Shown piece by piece: positions 1 through 8,127 of a stretch of 64,000 nt of DNA. The stretch is from Kofleriaceae bacterium (lineage in GTDB: Bacteria > Myxococcota_A > Polyangia > Haliangiales > Haliangiaceae). The position numbers and the translations under genes are program-made. Position 1 is the first letter of the stretch, and the number at the start of each line of letters is the position of its first letter. The notes below the pieces were generated by a model. That model saw only the letters and a list, made by a program, of their open reading frames with translations. It was not told the origin of the DNA and made no database searches. The stretch is from positions 62,001 to 126,000 of the forward strand of contig JACKDR010000021.1 in assembly GCA_020633495.1 (NCBI GenBank). The letters are read 5' to 3'.

Positions 1-2
1 GG

Positions 3-494
3 GTCTCGGCCGGCGACAACATCGAGGTCTTCGACACCGACCGCGGCAAGATCGCGATCATGATCTGCTACGACACCGAGTTCCCGGAGGTGGCGCGGAT
101 CGCGGCGTCGAAGGGCGCCAACATCCTGTTCATCCCGTTCAACACCGACATCCGGTCGGGCTACCAGCGGGTGCGCTCGTGCGCGGCGGCCCGCTGCATC
201 GAGAACGGGGTCTACGCGGTGCTCGCCGGCCCGGTCGGCAACCTGCCGTTCGTCGAGGGCGCCGACATCCACTACGGCCAGGCCTGCATCCTGACCCCGT
301 CGGATCTGCCGTTCGCCCGCGACGGCGTCGCCGAGGAGGCGACGCCCAACGTCGAGACCATGGTGATCCACGAGCTCGACCTCGAGGTGCTGCGGCGCAG
401 CCGGCGCACCGGCACGGTGCGGCCGATGCTCGACCGGCGCACCGACCTGTACGCCGTGAACTGGACCGAGGACGGCAAGAAGCGATCGATCTAG
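3..494 (+). CDS. Carbon-nitrogen hydrolase (nitrilase superfamily), C-terminal part
   Basis: The reading frame is open from the window edge, so the start is missing and only about 163 residues are seen. It carries the nitrilase-superfamily nucleophile motif ICYDTEFPE early in the visible part (Cys just after base 60). The following stretch (ANILFIPF, then RCIENGVYAVLAGPVG) is the usual core around the substrate pocket. Members cleave or form non-peptide C-N bonds (amides, nitriles). The wording NTDIRSGYQRVRSCAAARCIENG resembles the subgroup in which a GNAT acetyltransferase is fused in front of the nitrilase domain, but that half would lie outside the window. The catalytic Glu and Lys are also upstream and cannot be checked. 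Family is secure, substrate unknown. Confidence 0.8.
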   Translation, partial: VSAGDNIEVFDTDRGKIAIMICYDTEFPEVARIAASKGANILFIPFNTDIRSGYQRVRSCAAARCIENGVYAVLAGPVGNLPFVEGADIHYGQACILTPSDLPFARDGVAEEATPNVETMVIHELDLEVLRRSRRTGTVRPMLDRRTDLYAVNWTEDGKKRSI

Positions 495-1099
495 GTCGCG
501 CGGCGGCGGCGCGCGGCGCGGCGCGGCGGCGTACGCCCGGGCGCCAGGGCGCCAGGGCGAAGAGACGTCGCGTCGGTGCCGGCTCCCGGAGGCTCCGGAG
601 AGGCGACGGGGGATGGTCGGGATGCGGCGCGGCGCGGCGCGGCGCGGCGCGCCCCGGCGGGTCGGAGGTCGCGGTGGACCGCGTGGGCCGCGTGGGCCGC
701 GGGCCTGGCGCAGCCGGCCGCTGACTCCCCGATGAGCGCGGTGCTCGCGCGGACGTCGGCGCCGGGCACCACCTCCGGCGCCGGGCCCGAAGACGGGGCC
801 CGGCGCCTCGGCGCGGGCGCGGGCGTCGCCAGACTGTCCGGATGCCGGACAGAAATCGACACGCGGGATCGAAGAAGACGTCATTCCGCTTGACGCTTCC
901 AGCGGCGACCATCGGGGTCCGAGCGCGAGCCTGAAGACGATCGTCCACCAGAGGCGCGCAGCTCACCGAGGCGCCGCGAAGCCAGGCGCCGGGTCGACGC
1001 GAAGGGTCGACCTCGTCTTCGTCGCGCAGCGGGGCAAAGACGCGGTCCGAATACCCCGTGGTAGAGAAGGAATGCGCGCGTGCGCAGGGAGGAGTGGAG
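495..1099. other. Gene-free stretch
   Basis: About 600 bases between the nitrilase stop and the HNH start with no convincing gene. Open frames here on both strands are Arg/Ala/Pro-rich and have no recognisable domain, as expected for random GC-rich sequence. It contains runs of GGCGC repeats near 625-650. The only functional sign is the ribosome binding site just before 1100. Confidence 0.5.
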
Positions 1100-2196
1100 A
1101 TGTTCGATCGCGAGGACGAGCGAGTCGTGGAGGAGTCTGGGTTCACGGACACGGGCACGAGCCCGACGAGGTCACCCGACTGGCGGCAACTCGACCGCCA
1201 GCTGCGCGGCATCGCCCGGCGCCGTGCCGCGCTCGACGCCGAGGAGGCGCGCTGGCTGATGCTCGCGCAGCAGACGGAGCTGCACCGGCGCTTCGGCTAC
1301 GCGACCTTGCTCGAGTACCTGGAGCGCACGCTCGGCTACGGGCCGCGTGCGGCCCGCGAGCGGCTGCGGGTCGCGTCCGCGCTGCAAGTCTTGCCGGCGA
1401 CCGCGGCGGCGCTGGCCCGCGGCGACCACGCCTACTCGGCGGTGCGCGAGCTGACCCGGGTGTGCCGGCAGGACACCGAGCGCGCGTGGCTGGATGCGGT
1501 CGCCGGCAAGACCGTGCACGAGATCGAGGCCATGGTCGCCGGGCGCAAGCCGGGTGACCTGCCGGGCGGTCCCGTCGATCCCGAGGAGGTGCGGAAGACG
1601 CTGTCGTTCGAGGTCTCGGCGGAGACCTTCGCGGTGTGGCGCGACGCCCGGCTGGCGCTGGAGCTCGAGCGCGGCGAGCCGGTGTCCGACGACGAGGTCC
1701 TGCGCACGCTGTGCCTCGACCGGCTGGCCGGCGCCGGTGCCCGCGGTCGCACCGCCGGGCGCGCCGCGTATCAGATCGCGTTGATGGTCTGCCCGACGTG
1801 CGAGCGCGCCACGCAAGATGGCGGCGGCGCCGCCGTCGAGGTCCCGGCGCGGGTGGCGGCGCGGGCGCGGTGTGACGCGCGTGTGGTCGGACGGGTCGAT
1901 GGCGATCGGGTCGAGAAGGCGACGGCGACGATCCCGCCGCGGGTGCGCGCCGCGGTGATCGCGCGCGACCACGGACGCTGCCGGGTGCCGGGCTGTCGGT
2001 CGTCGCGATGGATCGAGGTGCACGACGTGCGACCGCGGGCGCACGGCGGCCACACACCATGGACAACCTGATCTGTCTGTGCGGCGGCCACCACGACGCG
2101 GTCCACGTGGGCCGGCTGCGGATCGAGCGGGCGGCGTCGGGCGAGACCGTGTTCACCCACGCCGACGGGCGACGGTACGGGGCGGCCCCCAGGTAG
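1100..2196 (+). CDS. HNH endonuclease-domain protein, frameshifted
   Basis: The N-terminal and central helical region resembles the DUF222-type proteins that precede HNH domains in mobile or intron-like proteins. The C-terminus is an HNH zinc-finger nuclease module: ARDHGRCRVPGC with two Cys, then EVHDVRPRAHGG, then NLICLCGGHHDAVH. The last piece is in a different frame: the first frame stops at 2071, but coding continues from about 2050 to 2196 in the frame one base back, so one base is missing near 2045-2052. The usual His-His of the first HNH element reads His-Asp here, which may impair catalysis. An ATG at 1100 with GGGAGGAG before it is preferred over the in-frame GTG at 1058. Likely inactive or decaying, unless both oddities are sequencing errors. 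Confidence 0.65.
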
Positions 2197-2852
2197 GACG
2201 GAGGTCATGGCCCACGTCGAGTGCCGCCACGGCCACGTCGCGACTCACGTCGACGACGCGAACGACGCGACCCACCGGGGCGCCGGTCGCTGGAGGTCGC
2301 GCTGCGGCGCGCGATGCGTGAGACCTCACCGAGGTGAACGTCGCGGCCCAGAGGAACCGCGCCGGCGACGCCCGCGCCCCGCCGAGCGTCCCGCCAGTCG
2401 CACCCGCGGAGCGTCTTCACCAGCGTCGCCGGCACCACGCGCACGTCGTGCCCCGCTTGCTTGGCCCGGCGCCGGTGCTGGCGCCGCGACGCCGACGCCC
2501 GCGCGCGCACCCACGCTCATCGGGGGAGCCAGCAGGCCGGCTGCGTCGGGGCCGCACGGCTCGCGTTCCGGTGAGCCACGGCCCGACGACGCTCACGCCG
2601 CGGCGCGGCCGCGTCGCCGCGGCCCGCGCGCCTCCGGATCGTCCTCCTCGGCCTCCGTGAGGGCCTCTGGGATCCGCCCGTGCGAAGCCTCTCGCCGCAC
2701 CCGCCCGCGCCCCGCGCCGCCCGCGCCGCCCGCGCCGCCCGCGCCGCCCCACGCGCCGCGCCGCGCAGGCCCGCGCGCGCCCGCCCGCGCCGCCCGCACC
2801 GCGCCGCGGCGCGCCGCGCCGCGCGCGCCCGCGCCGCCGCGCCGCCGCGCGG
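2197..2852. other. Gene-free stretch with short tandem repeats
   Basis: About 650 bases with no supportable gene. Open frames exist on both strands only because of high GC and encode Arg/Pro/Ala-rich low-complexity sequence. Four perfect copies of the 9-mer CGCGCCGCC lie at 2713-2748, followed by further CGCGCC-rich sequence up to the end of the phospholipase D-type gene. Confidence 0.5.
2713..2748. repeat. 9-bp tandem repeat, four copies
   Basis: Four consecutive perfect copies of CGCGCCGCC, located just downstream of the phospholipase D-type lipoprotein gene. Probably replication slippage; no function can be read from it. Confidence 0.7.
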
Positions 2853-4637
2853 CTACCGCTGGCAGTAACGGTGACCGGCGGGATCGTCGCGGTACGCCGC
2901 GGAGTCGACCGCCGGGCACGCCGCCCGGATCAGGCTCTTGAGCTCGGTCAGCTGGTCCCAGCTCAGCGCCATGCTGTCGAAGACCAGCGGGATCGACGAC
3001 GCAGTCTCGTCGGTGATCCGCGCGCGCAGCGCCTCGAGCAGCTCGGGATCGTGGCCGGTGGTCCACAGCCGCTCGAAGTCGGCCTCGAACGCGGCGATCA
3101 CCGGCGCGTAGGTGGCGCCGCGCAGGTGCAGGACGTTCTCGAACGTGCCCTGCTCCGAGTTCATCGACAGGTTGTAGCTGCCGGTGAACAGCTCGTCGCC
3201 GTCGATGATCGTGTACTTGTCGTGCATCTGCGCCGCGTAGCTGTAGTCCCAGCGGTACGCGTAGGTCTTGAACCGCAGCTCGACGCCGGCGTCGGCGACC
3301 TCCTTGCTGAACAGGAAGTCGCGCGCGGTGCAGTTGAAGCGCTGGGTGTCGGTGGTGGCGCCGTCGAGGCAGGCCTCGACGTCGTGGACCTGGGCGGCGT
3401 GGCCCGACGCGCTGATGTACTCTTGCTGGTCGAGGTAGACCCGGACGTCGAGCGCTGGGTTCGCCTGCTTGGCGGCGATCACCGCCTCGGCGACCGGCCG
3501 CAGCCGCAGGTGGCCCGACGCGATGTGGATCGAGCGCTCGGCGCGGCCGATCGCGGCGACCAGCTGATCGGCGACGACGGTGCTGGAGCGATCGATGCGG
3601 AACGAGGTGCTGCCCTGCTGGACCGTGAAGTTGGCGGAGGTGAAGAACGCGTCGGCGTCGGGGTCGGCGTCGTCGAGGCCGGCGGCGGCGAGGTCGAGGG
3701 TCGCGGGCTCGGCGGCCTGGTCGGCGCCCAGGCTGAAGTCCTTGGAGTGCTCCCACAGCCGGTCGAACTCGCGCTGGTAGCTGACGCCGAGCTCGCCGGC
3801 GCCGTCGATGAACAGCGTGTTCTCGTCGTAGACCTGGGCGCCGCCGTAGGACCAGTTGGCGCTGCCGGTGACGATCTTGGCGCCGGCGGCGTCGGCGACG
3901 TCGAACCGGGCGCCGTCGATGATCGCCAGCTTGTGGTGGAGGATCTTGTTGACCCAGCGGACGTCGACGCCGGCGCGCTCGAGCCGGCCCGACTTGGTGC
4001 CGGCGCGGGCGGCGAGGTCGAGCTTGCGGTCCTCGGACGCGGTGTCGAACAGGAAGCGGACCGCGACGCCGCGCTGGACCGCGTCGGCCAGGGCGTCCTG
4101 GATCTCGGCGTCCGACAGGCTGTACATCGCGACGTCGACCGAGCGCTGCGCGCCGCGGATCCACGCGGCGACCTGGTGGGTGTGGGTGGCGCCGACCGGC
4201 TGCGGCGAGAACACCGCGGTGACGTGCGGCACCGGCCGCAGCCGCCCGGTGGCCTCGGCGTAGGCCAGCAGCTGGTTCAGCGTGGCGGGGCCGACGTACG
4301 GGATGTCGTCGAGCTCGGCGAGGTCGTCGTAGGCGTCGTCGTCGGCGGTGCCGGCGACGCCGTCGGCGCCGTCGCGGTGACCGATGATGTTGCGGGCCGC
4401 GCGCGACGACAGGCCGGCGGCGACGTCGAGCTCGGCGAGATCGACCGCGCGGTCGTTGACCAGGGCCAGGACCGCCCGGGCCTCGGGCGAGCCGTCGCTG
4501 ATGCCGCCGTCCGCCTTGCCGTCCGGGAACCGGTCGGCGATGCCGTCCTCGACGTCGAGGTCGTCGGTGGCGCAGCCGGCGGCCGCGGTGGCCACCAGGA
4601 TGCCGAAGGCCGCGAAACGAAAGCACGAGGACCGCAT
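2853..4637 (-). CDS. Phospholipase D-family lipoprotein with helix-hairpin-helix segment
   Basis: 594 residues. The N-terminus is a lipoprotein signal (MRSSCFRFAAFGILVATAAAGC; the Cys at about residue 22 would be acylated). Residues roughly 60-130 include a helix-hairpin-helix-like segment (LDDIPYVGPATLNQLLAYAE), a fold that usually binds DNA backbone. Two PLD catalytic motifs follow: HHKLAIIDG...TGSANWS near residue 240 and MHDKYTIIDG...TGSYNLS near residue 485. Two HKD motifs in one chain give a complete active site, so it should hydrolyse phosphodiesters (lipid or nucleic acid) at the cell envelope or outside. The helix-hairpin-helix argues for a nuclease-like role, but this is inference. 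It stands alone on the reverse strand. Confidence 0.8.
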   Translation of the reverse strand: MRSSCFRFAAFGILVATAAAGCATDDLDVEDGIADRFPDGKADGGISDGSPEARAVLALVNDRAVDLAELDVAAGLSSRAARNIIGHRDGADGVAGTADDDAYDDLAELDDIPYVGPATLNQLLAYAEATGRLRPVPHVTAVFSPQPVGATHTHQVAAWIRGAQRSVDVAMYSLSDAEIQDALADAVQRGVAVRFLFDTASEDRKLDLAARAGTKSGRLERAGVDVRWVNKILHHKLAIIDGARFDVADAAGAKIVTGSANWSYGGAQVYDENTLFIDGAGELGVSYQREFDRLWEHSKDFSLGADQAAEPATLDLAAAGLDDADPDADAFFTSANFTVQQGSTSFRIDRSSTVVADQLVAAIGRAERSIHIASGHLRLRPVAEAVIAAKQANPALDVRVYLDQQEYISASGHAAQVHDVEACLDGATTDTQRFNCTARDFLFSKEVADAGVELRFKTYAYRWDYSYAAQMHDKYTIIDGDELFTGSYNLSMNSEQGTFENVLHLRGATYAPVIAAFEADFERLWTTGHDPELLEALRARITDETASSIPLVFDSMALSWDQLTELKSLIRAACPAVDSAAYRDDPAGHRYCQR

Positions 4638-4860
4638 GGGCCGGCGGTTTTGCAGGCCCCGTGCCGGTGTCCGGGATCCGGCCGGACGCCGCGCCGTCCG
4701 CCGTCCGGCAGGCGGTCAGCGCCACTCCGGCGTCCGGATCTCGGTCGCCGCCGGGCCCGCCGGTGTCGCCGACAGCGACATGGCCGGTCGACCTGCCGGT
4801 CGACCGACCCGGCCGCGACCCGGCCCGCCGGCCGCCGCGCCGCGGGGCGCGCCTCCCTGG
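4638..4860. promoter_or_regulatory. Repeat-rich upstream region of the PLD-type gene
   Basis: 223 bases between the DoxX-like gene and the PLD-type lipoprotein gene, both on the reverse strand. It holds several GTCCGG/CCGGAC motifs (4668-4735) and the 10-mer CCGGTCGACC twice, 12 bases apart, near 4783-4805. These could be operator or stem-forming sequences for the lipoprotein gene, but in such GC-rich DNA chance repeats are common. Confidence 0.3.
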
Positions 4861-5313
4861 TCACGCCACGGGCGCGTGCGAGCGATCGGTGAGCCGCGCC
4901 CGCGCCGGCGCCGACGCCGGCGCCGCTTGCGACCGCAGGATCGGGGCGAAGACGTCGCGGTAGGCCCAGGCCAGGCCGATCTCGAGCACCAGCACCAGGA
5001 TCGCCATCGGCAGTGCCGCGGGCGCCAGGGCGACATGGAACGCGACGATGTTGACGACGATCGGCGCCAGCACGGTCAGCGCCAGCGGCACCAGCCGGTT
5101 GGACAAGAGCAGCGCGCCGGCGACGACCTCGGTGCCCTTGAGCAGCGGGAAGAAGTAGCCGGTGGCGGCCAGCCCGCCCATGAAGGTGGCGGCGGCGCCC
5201 TCGGGCGGCGGCTGCGGGATGAAGTGCAGGAAGCCGTTGAGCCCGAACACGAAGAAGATCAGGCCGAGGACGTAGCGGGCGACGGTGCTGACACGGGGCA
5301 GACGGGAACGCAT
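4861..5313 (-). CDS. DoxX-like membrane protein
   Basis: 150 residues with four hydrophobic segments (YVLGLIFFVFGLNGFLHFIP first, the others around residues 45-70, 75-95 and 100-120). This is the length and layout of DoxX/DUF4267-type integral membrane proteins, and the FGLNGFLHF signature in helix 1 fits. Function in the family is poorly defined; some are linked to redox or quinone metabolism. The ATG at 5313 is chosen because AAGGAG precedes it; an in-frame start at 5364 would add 17 polar residues and run into the divergent promoter region. It is divergent to a LysR gene, which is the likely regulator. Confidence 0.75.
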   Translation of the reverse strand: MRSRLPRVSTVARYVLGLIFFVFGLNGFLHFIPQPPPEGAAATFMGGLAATGYFFPLLKGTEVVAGALLLSNRLVPLALTVLAPIVVNIVAFHVALAPAALPMAILVLVLEIGLAWAYRDVFAPILRSQAAPASAPARARLTDRSHAPVA

Positions 5314-5344
5314 GGGGAGTCTCCTTTCGACGAGACCCACTGTA

Positions 5345-5397
5345 GATTGTTGCTCCAGTTGCACTAGATACGGAGATCGGGAAGGATTGTTGTCCCA
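5345..5397. promoter_or_regulatory. Direct repeats between doxX-like and lysR genes
   Basis: The 13-mers GATTGTTGCTCCA (5345-5357) and GATTGTTGTCCCA (5385-5397) are direct repeats 40 bases apart, about four helical turns. TTGCTCCAGTTGCA between them has partial dyad symmetry. This short 83-base intergenic region is unusually AT-rich for the window. Spacing and position fit binding sites for the divergent LysR regulator. Confidence 0.45.
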
Positions 5398-6323
5398 TGA
5401 GCAACTCCGCTCGCGCCCCCATGGATCTCAACCGGGTCCGGCTCTTCGTCGAGGTCGTCGACCGCGGCAGCTTCACCGCCGCGGCCGCCGCGCTCGGCCT
5501 GCCCAAGTCGTCGGTCAGCCGCGGCGTCGCCGCCCTCGAGGAGGATCTCGGGGTCACGCTGCTGCGCCGGACCACCCGCCAGCTGACCCTGACCGACAGC
5601 GGCAAGGCCTACGTCGAGCGGGCCCGGCTCGCCCTGCAGGAGCTGCTCGAGGCCGGCGACGCCGCCAGCGACGCCGGCGACGAGCCGCGCGGCCTGGTCC
5701 GGCTCACCGCGCCGGTCGATCTCTCCGGCGGCCTCGCCGAGGTCATCGCGGGGTTCCTCGGCGAGCACCCGCAGATCCGGATCGACCTGATCCTGACCGC
5801 CCGCACCGTCGACCTCGTCGCCGAGGGCGTCGACCTGGCGCTGCGCGCCGGTCGGCTCCAGGACTCGACGCTGATCGCGCGGCGCATCGCCGACGGCGCG
5901 CTGGGCCTGTTCGCGTCGCCGGCGTACCTGTCGCGCCGCGGCCACCCTCGCAAGGTCGACGACCTGCGCCGCCACGCCTGCATCGTCTACCGCGGCGGCG
6001 CGCGGTGGTCGCTGCAGGGGCCGCGCGGCGCGACCGCGTCGGTCGACGTCGCCGGGCCGCTGAGCTGCGACGAGCTGAGCTTCGTCGTCTACGGCGCCGA
6101 GCAGGCGCTCGGCATCGGCCTCTTGCCGTACAGCGCGGTGGCGGCGGCGGTCCACGCCGGGCGGCTGGTCGCGGTGCTGCCCGGCTGGACCACCAGCGGC
6201 GGCGGGCTGTGGCTGGTCCACCCGCCGATGCGCCACCTGCCCCGCCGCGTCGCCCTGCTGCGCGACGCGCTGATCGCGGGCATGAAGTCGCGGATCGAGC
6301 GCTGCCCGACCCTGGCGGCGTAG
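5397..6323 (+). CDS. LysR-family transcriptional regulator
   Basis: 308 residues. Residues 10-70 form the winged helix-turn-helix (LFVEVVDRGSFTAAAAALGL...SSVSRGVAALEEDLGVTLL), followed by the linker helix and the periplasmic-binding-like effector domain to the end. Length and layout are normal for the CrgA/AaeR-like LysR subgroup. It is divergent from the DoxX-like gene with only about 80 bases between starts, so it probably controls that gene and itself through the repeats in between. The effector is unknown. It ends seven bases before the convergent histidine kinase gene. Confidence 0.9.
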   Translation: MSNSARAPMDLNRVRLFVEVVDRGSFTAAAAALGLPKSSVSRGVAALEEDLGVTLLRRTTRQLTLTDSGKAYVERARLALQELLEAGDAASDAGDEPRGLVRLTAPVDLSGGLAEVIAGFLGEHPQIRIDLILTARTVDLVAEGVDLALRAGRLQDSTLIARRIADGALGLFASPAYLSRRGHPRKVDDLRRHACIVYRGGARWSLQGPRGATASVDVAGPLSCDELSFVVYGAEQALGIGLLPYSAVAAAVHAGRLVAVLPGWTTSGGGLWLVHPPMRHLPRRVALLRDALIAGMKSRIERCPTLAA

Positions 6324-6330
6324 CCGCCGC

Positions 6331-7456
6331 TCAGGCCGCGGGCAGGCGCACGACGAAGCGCGCGCCGCCGCCGGGCGCGTCGGTCGCCGCGATCCGGCCG
6401 CGGTGGGCCTCGACGATCCGCCGCGCCACCGACAGCCCGAGGCCGACGCCGTCGTCGGGCTCGTCGCCGGCGCGATCGGCGCCGTGGCCGCCGCGCGCGA
6501 ACGGCAGGAAGATGCGCTCGCGATCGGCGGCCGCCACGCCGGGCCCCTGATCGTCGACGCACAGCGTGACCGCGTCGCCGTCGGCGGCGACGGCGATCGC
6601 GACGACGCCGGCCGCCGGCGAGTGCGCGATCGCGTTGCCGACCAGGTTGCCGAGCGCGACCGCGAGGGCGTCACCGTCGCCGGCGACCGCGGGCGCCGCG
6701 GCCGCCCCTGGTGGCCCGCAGCGTCACGCCGGCCGCCGCCGCCGCCGCGGACCAGCGCGCGACGACGTCGTCGACCAGGGTCCGGAGGTCGACCGGCCGC
6801 GCGGTCGGCGCCACCGCGCCGGCCCGGGCCAGGCGCAGCAGCGCGTCGGCCATCGCGGTCATGCGCGCGACCTCGGCGGCGACCCGGTCGGCGATCGCCT
6901 CCCACTCGGGGACGGTGCGCGGCCGGCGCCGCGCCACCTCGAGCTCGGAGCGCAGCACGGTCAGCGGCGTGCGCAGCTCGTGCGAGGCGTCGGCGACGAA
7001 CTGGCGCTGCGCCGCGATGCCGTGGTCGAGCCGGCCGAACAGGCCGTTGAGCGCGACCGCCAGGCGGTCGACCTCGTCGTCGGCCGGCGACACCGGCAGC
7101 CGCTCGGCGAGCCGGTCCTCGGTCATCGCCGCGGCCGCGGCGACGACGCCGTCGAGCCGGTCGGTGACGCGGCGGGCCAGGCGCCGGGTCGCGACCACCG
7201 CCAGCAGCAGGATCACCGGCGTCGTCACCGCCAGCGCGATCGTGAGCTGCTCGACGACCTCGGCGGTGGGCTCGCCCTCCTCGGCCTCGCCGACGGCCTG
7301 CTCGGCGCGCTCGTGCAGCCACAGCGCCGCGGCCGCGGCCAGCGCGAACACCAGCACCGCGATCGCCGTGGCGATCGCGGTCCAGCCGGCGAGCCGACCG
7401 CCGAGCGAGCGGGCGCGCCCGCCGCCGGGCCCGGTCGTGCGCGCCGGCGCGCTCAC
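6331..7456 (-). CDS. Sensor histidine kinase of the efflux operon, frameshifted
   Basis: About 374 residues once one frameshift is bridged. Two transmembrane helices (AIATAIAVLVFALAAAAALW and LTIALAVTTPVILLLAVVA) flank a very short periplasmic loop, then HAMP, the HELRTPLTVL phosphoacceptor box, and in the second frame the N box (NLVGNAIAHS), G1 (DDQGPG) and G2 (GVGLGLSVARRIVEAHRG). The first frame ends shortly after 6708; one extra base in the CCCC run at 6705-6708 (forward strand) accounts for the shift. The GTG start at 7456 overlaps the regulator stop (GTGA). It should phosphorylate the adjacent response regulator in response to an envelope signal, probably a pump substrate. If the shift is real, the kinase lacks its ATP-binding half. 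Confidence 0.8.
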
Positions 7457-8127
7457 GTCGCGCCCTCGGTCAGCGCCAGGCGGATGCCGGCGCCGCGGAT
7501 GGTCTCGATCGTCACCGGCGCGCCGGCGAGCTTCTTGCGCAGGTGCGCCAGGTGGACGTCGACGACGTTGGTGCCGGGATCGAAGCCGTAGTCGAAGACC
7601 TCGCGGTGGATGTCGGCGCGCGGCACGACCTCGCCGCGGCGCCGCAGCAGGTAGCCCAGCAGCGCGTGCTCGCGCGGCGACAGCGCGACCCGCCGCGTCC
7701 CGATCCGCAGCGTCAGATCGGGCTCGAGCACCAGCGGCCCGGCGTCGAGCGACGCCCACCGCGGCGCCGCGGCCCGGCGGGCCAGCGCGCGCAGCCGCGC
7801 CAGCAGCTCGGCGAACGCGAACGGCTTGACCAGGTAGTCGTCGGCGCCGGCCTCGAGCGCGTCGACCCGGGCCTCGACCGCGTCGCGCGCGGTCAAGACC
7901 AGCACCGGGACCGCGCGGCCCTCGGCGCGCAGCCGGCGCAGGACGTCGACGCCGTCGAGGTCGGGCAAGCCGAGATCGAGGATCACGACGTCGGCGTCAC
8001 CGCGGCGCACCTCGACCAGCGCGGCGCCGCCGTCGTGGGCGGCGGTGACCTCGACCTGCTCCTCGGCCAGGCCGCGGACCAGCGCGTCGACCAGGCGGCG
8101 GTTGTCCTCGACGAGCAGCACCTTCAT
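7453..8127 (-). CDS. OmpR-family response regulator
   Basis: 224 residues. Receiver domain 1-115 with the phosphoacceptor Asp in VILDLGLPDLDG and the conserved Lys in DYLVKPF; C-terminal OmpR/PhoB winged helix (LSPREHALLGYLL...VVDVHLAHLRKKL). The ATG overlaps the pump stop codon (ATGA) and its stop overlaps the kinase GTG, so it is translated as part of the pump operon. Placing the two-component pair at the distal end of its own target operon implies positive or negative autoregulation of efflux. The likely binding site would be upstream of the outer membrane factor gene near 13500-13589, but no clear repeat was seen there. Confidence 0.93.
   Translation of the reverse strand: MKVLLVEDNRRLVDALVRGLAEEQVEVTAAHDGGAALVEVRRGDADVVILDLGLPDLDGVDVLRRLRAEGRAVPVLVLTARDAVEARVDALEAGADDYLVKPFAFAELLARLRALARRAAAPRWASLDAGPLVLEPDLTLRIGTRRVALSPREHALLGYLLRRRGEVVPRADIHREVFDYGFDPGTNVVDVHLAHLRKKLAGAPVTIETIRGAGIRLALTEGAT

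Noticed and set aside
2207..2852. Possible gene in the Arg/Pro-rich open frames
   Set aside because: Product is low-complexity and frames on both strands are equally open; the region holds tandem repeats.
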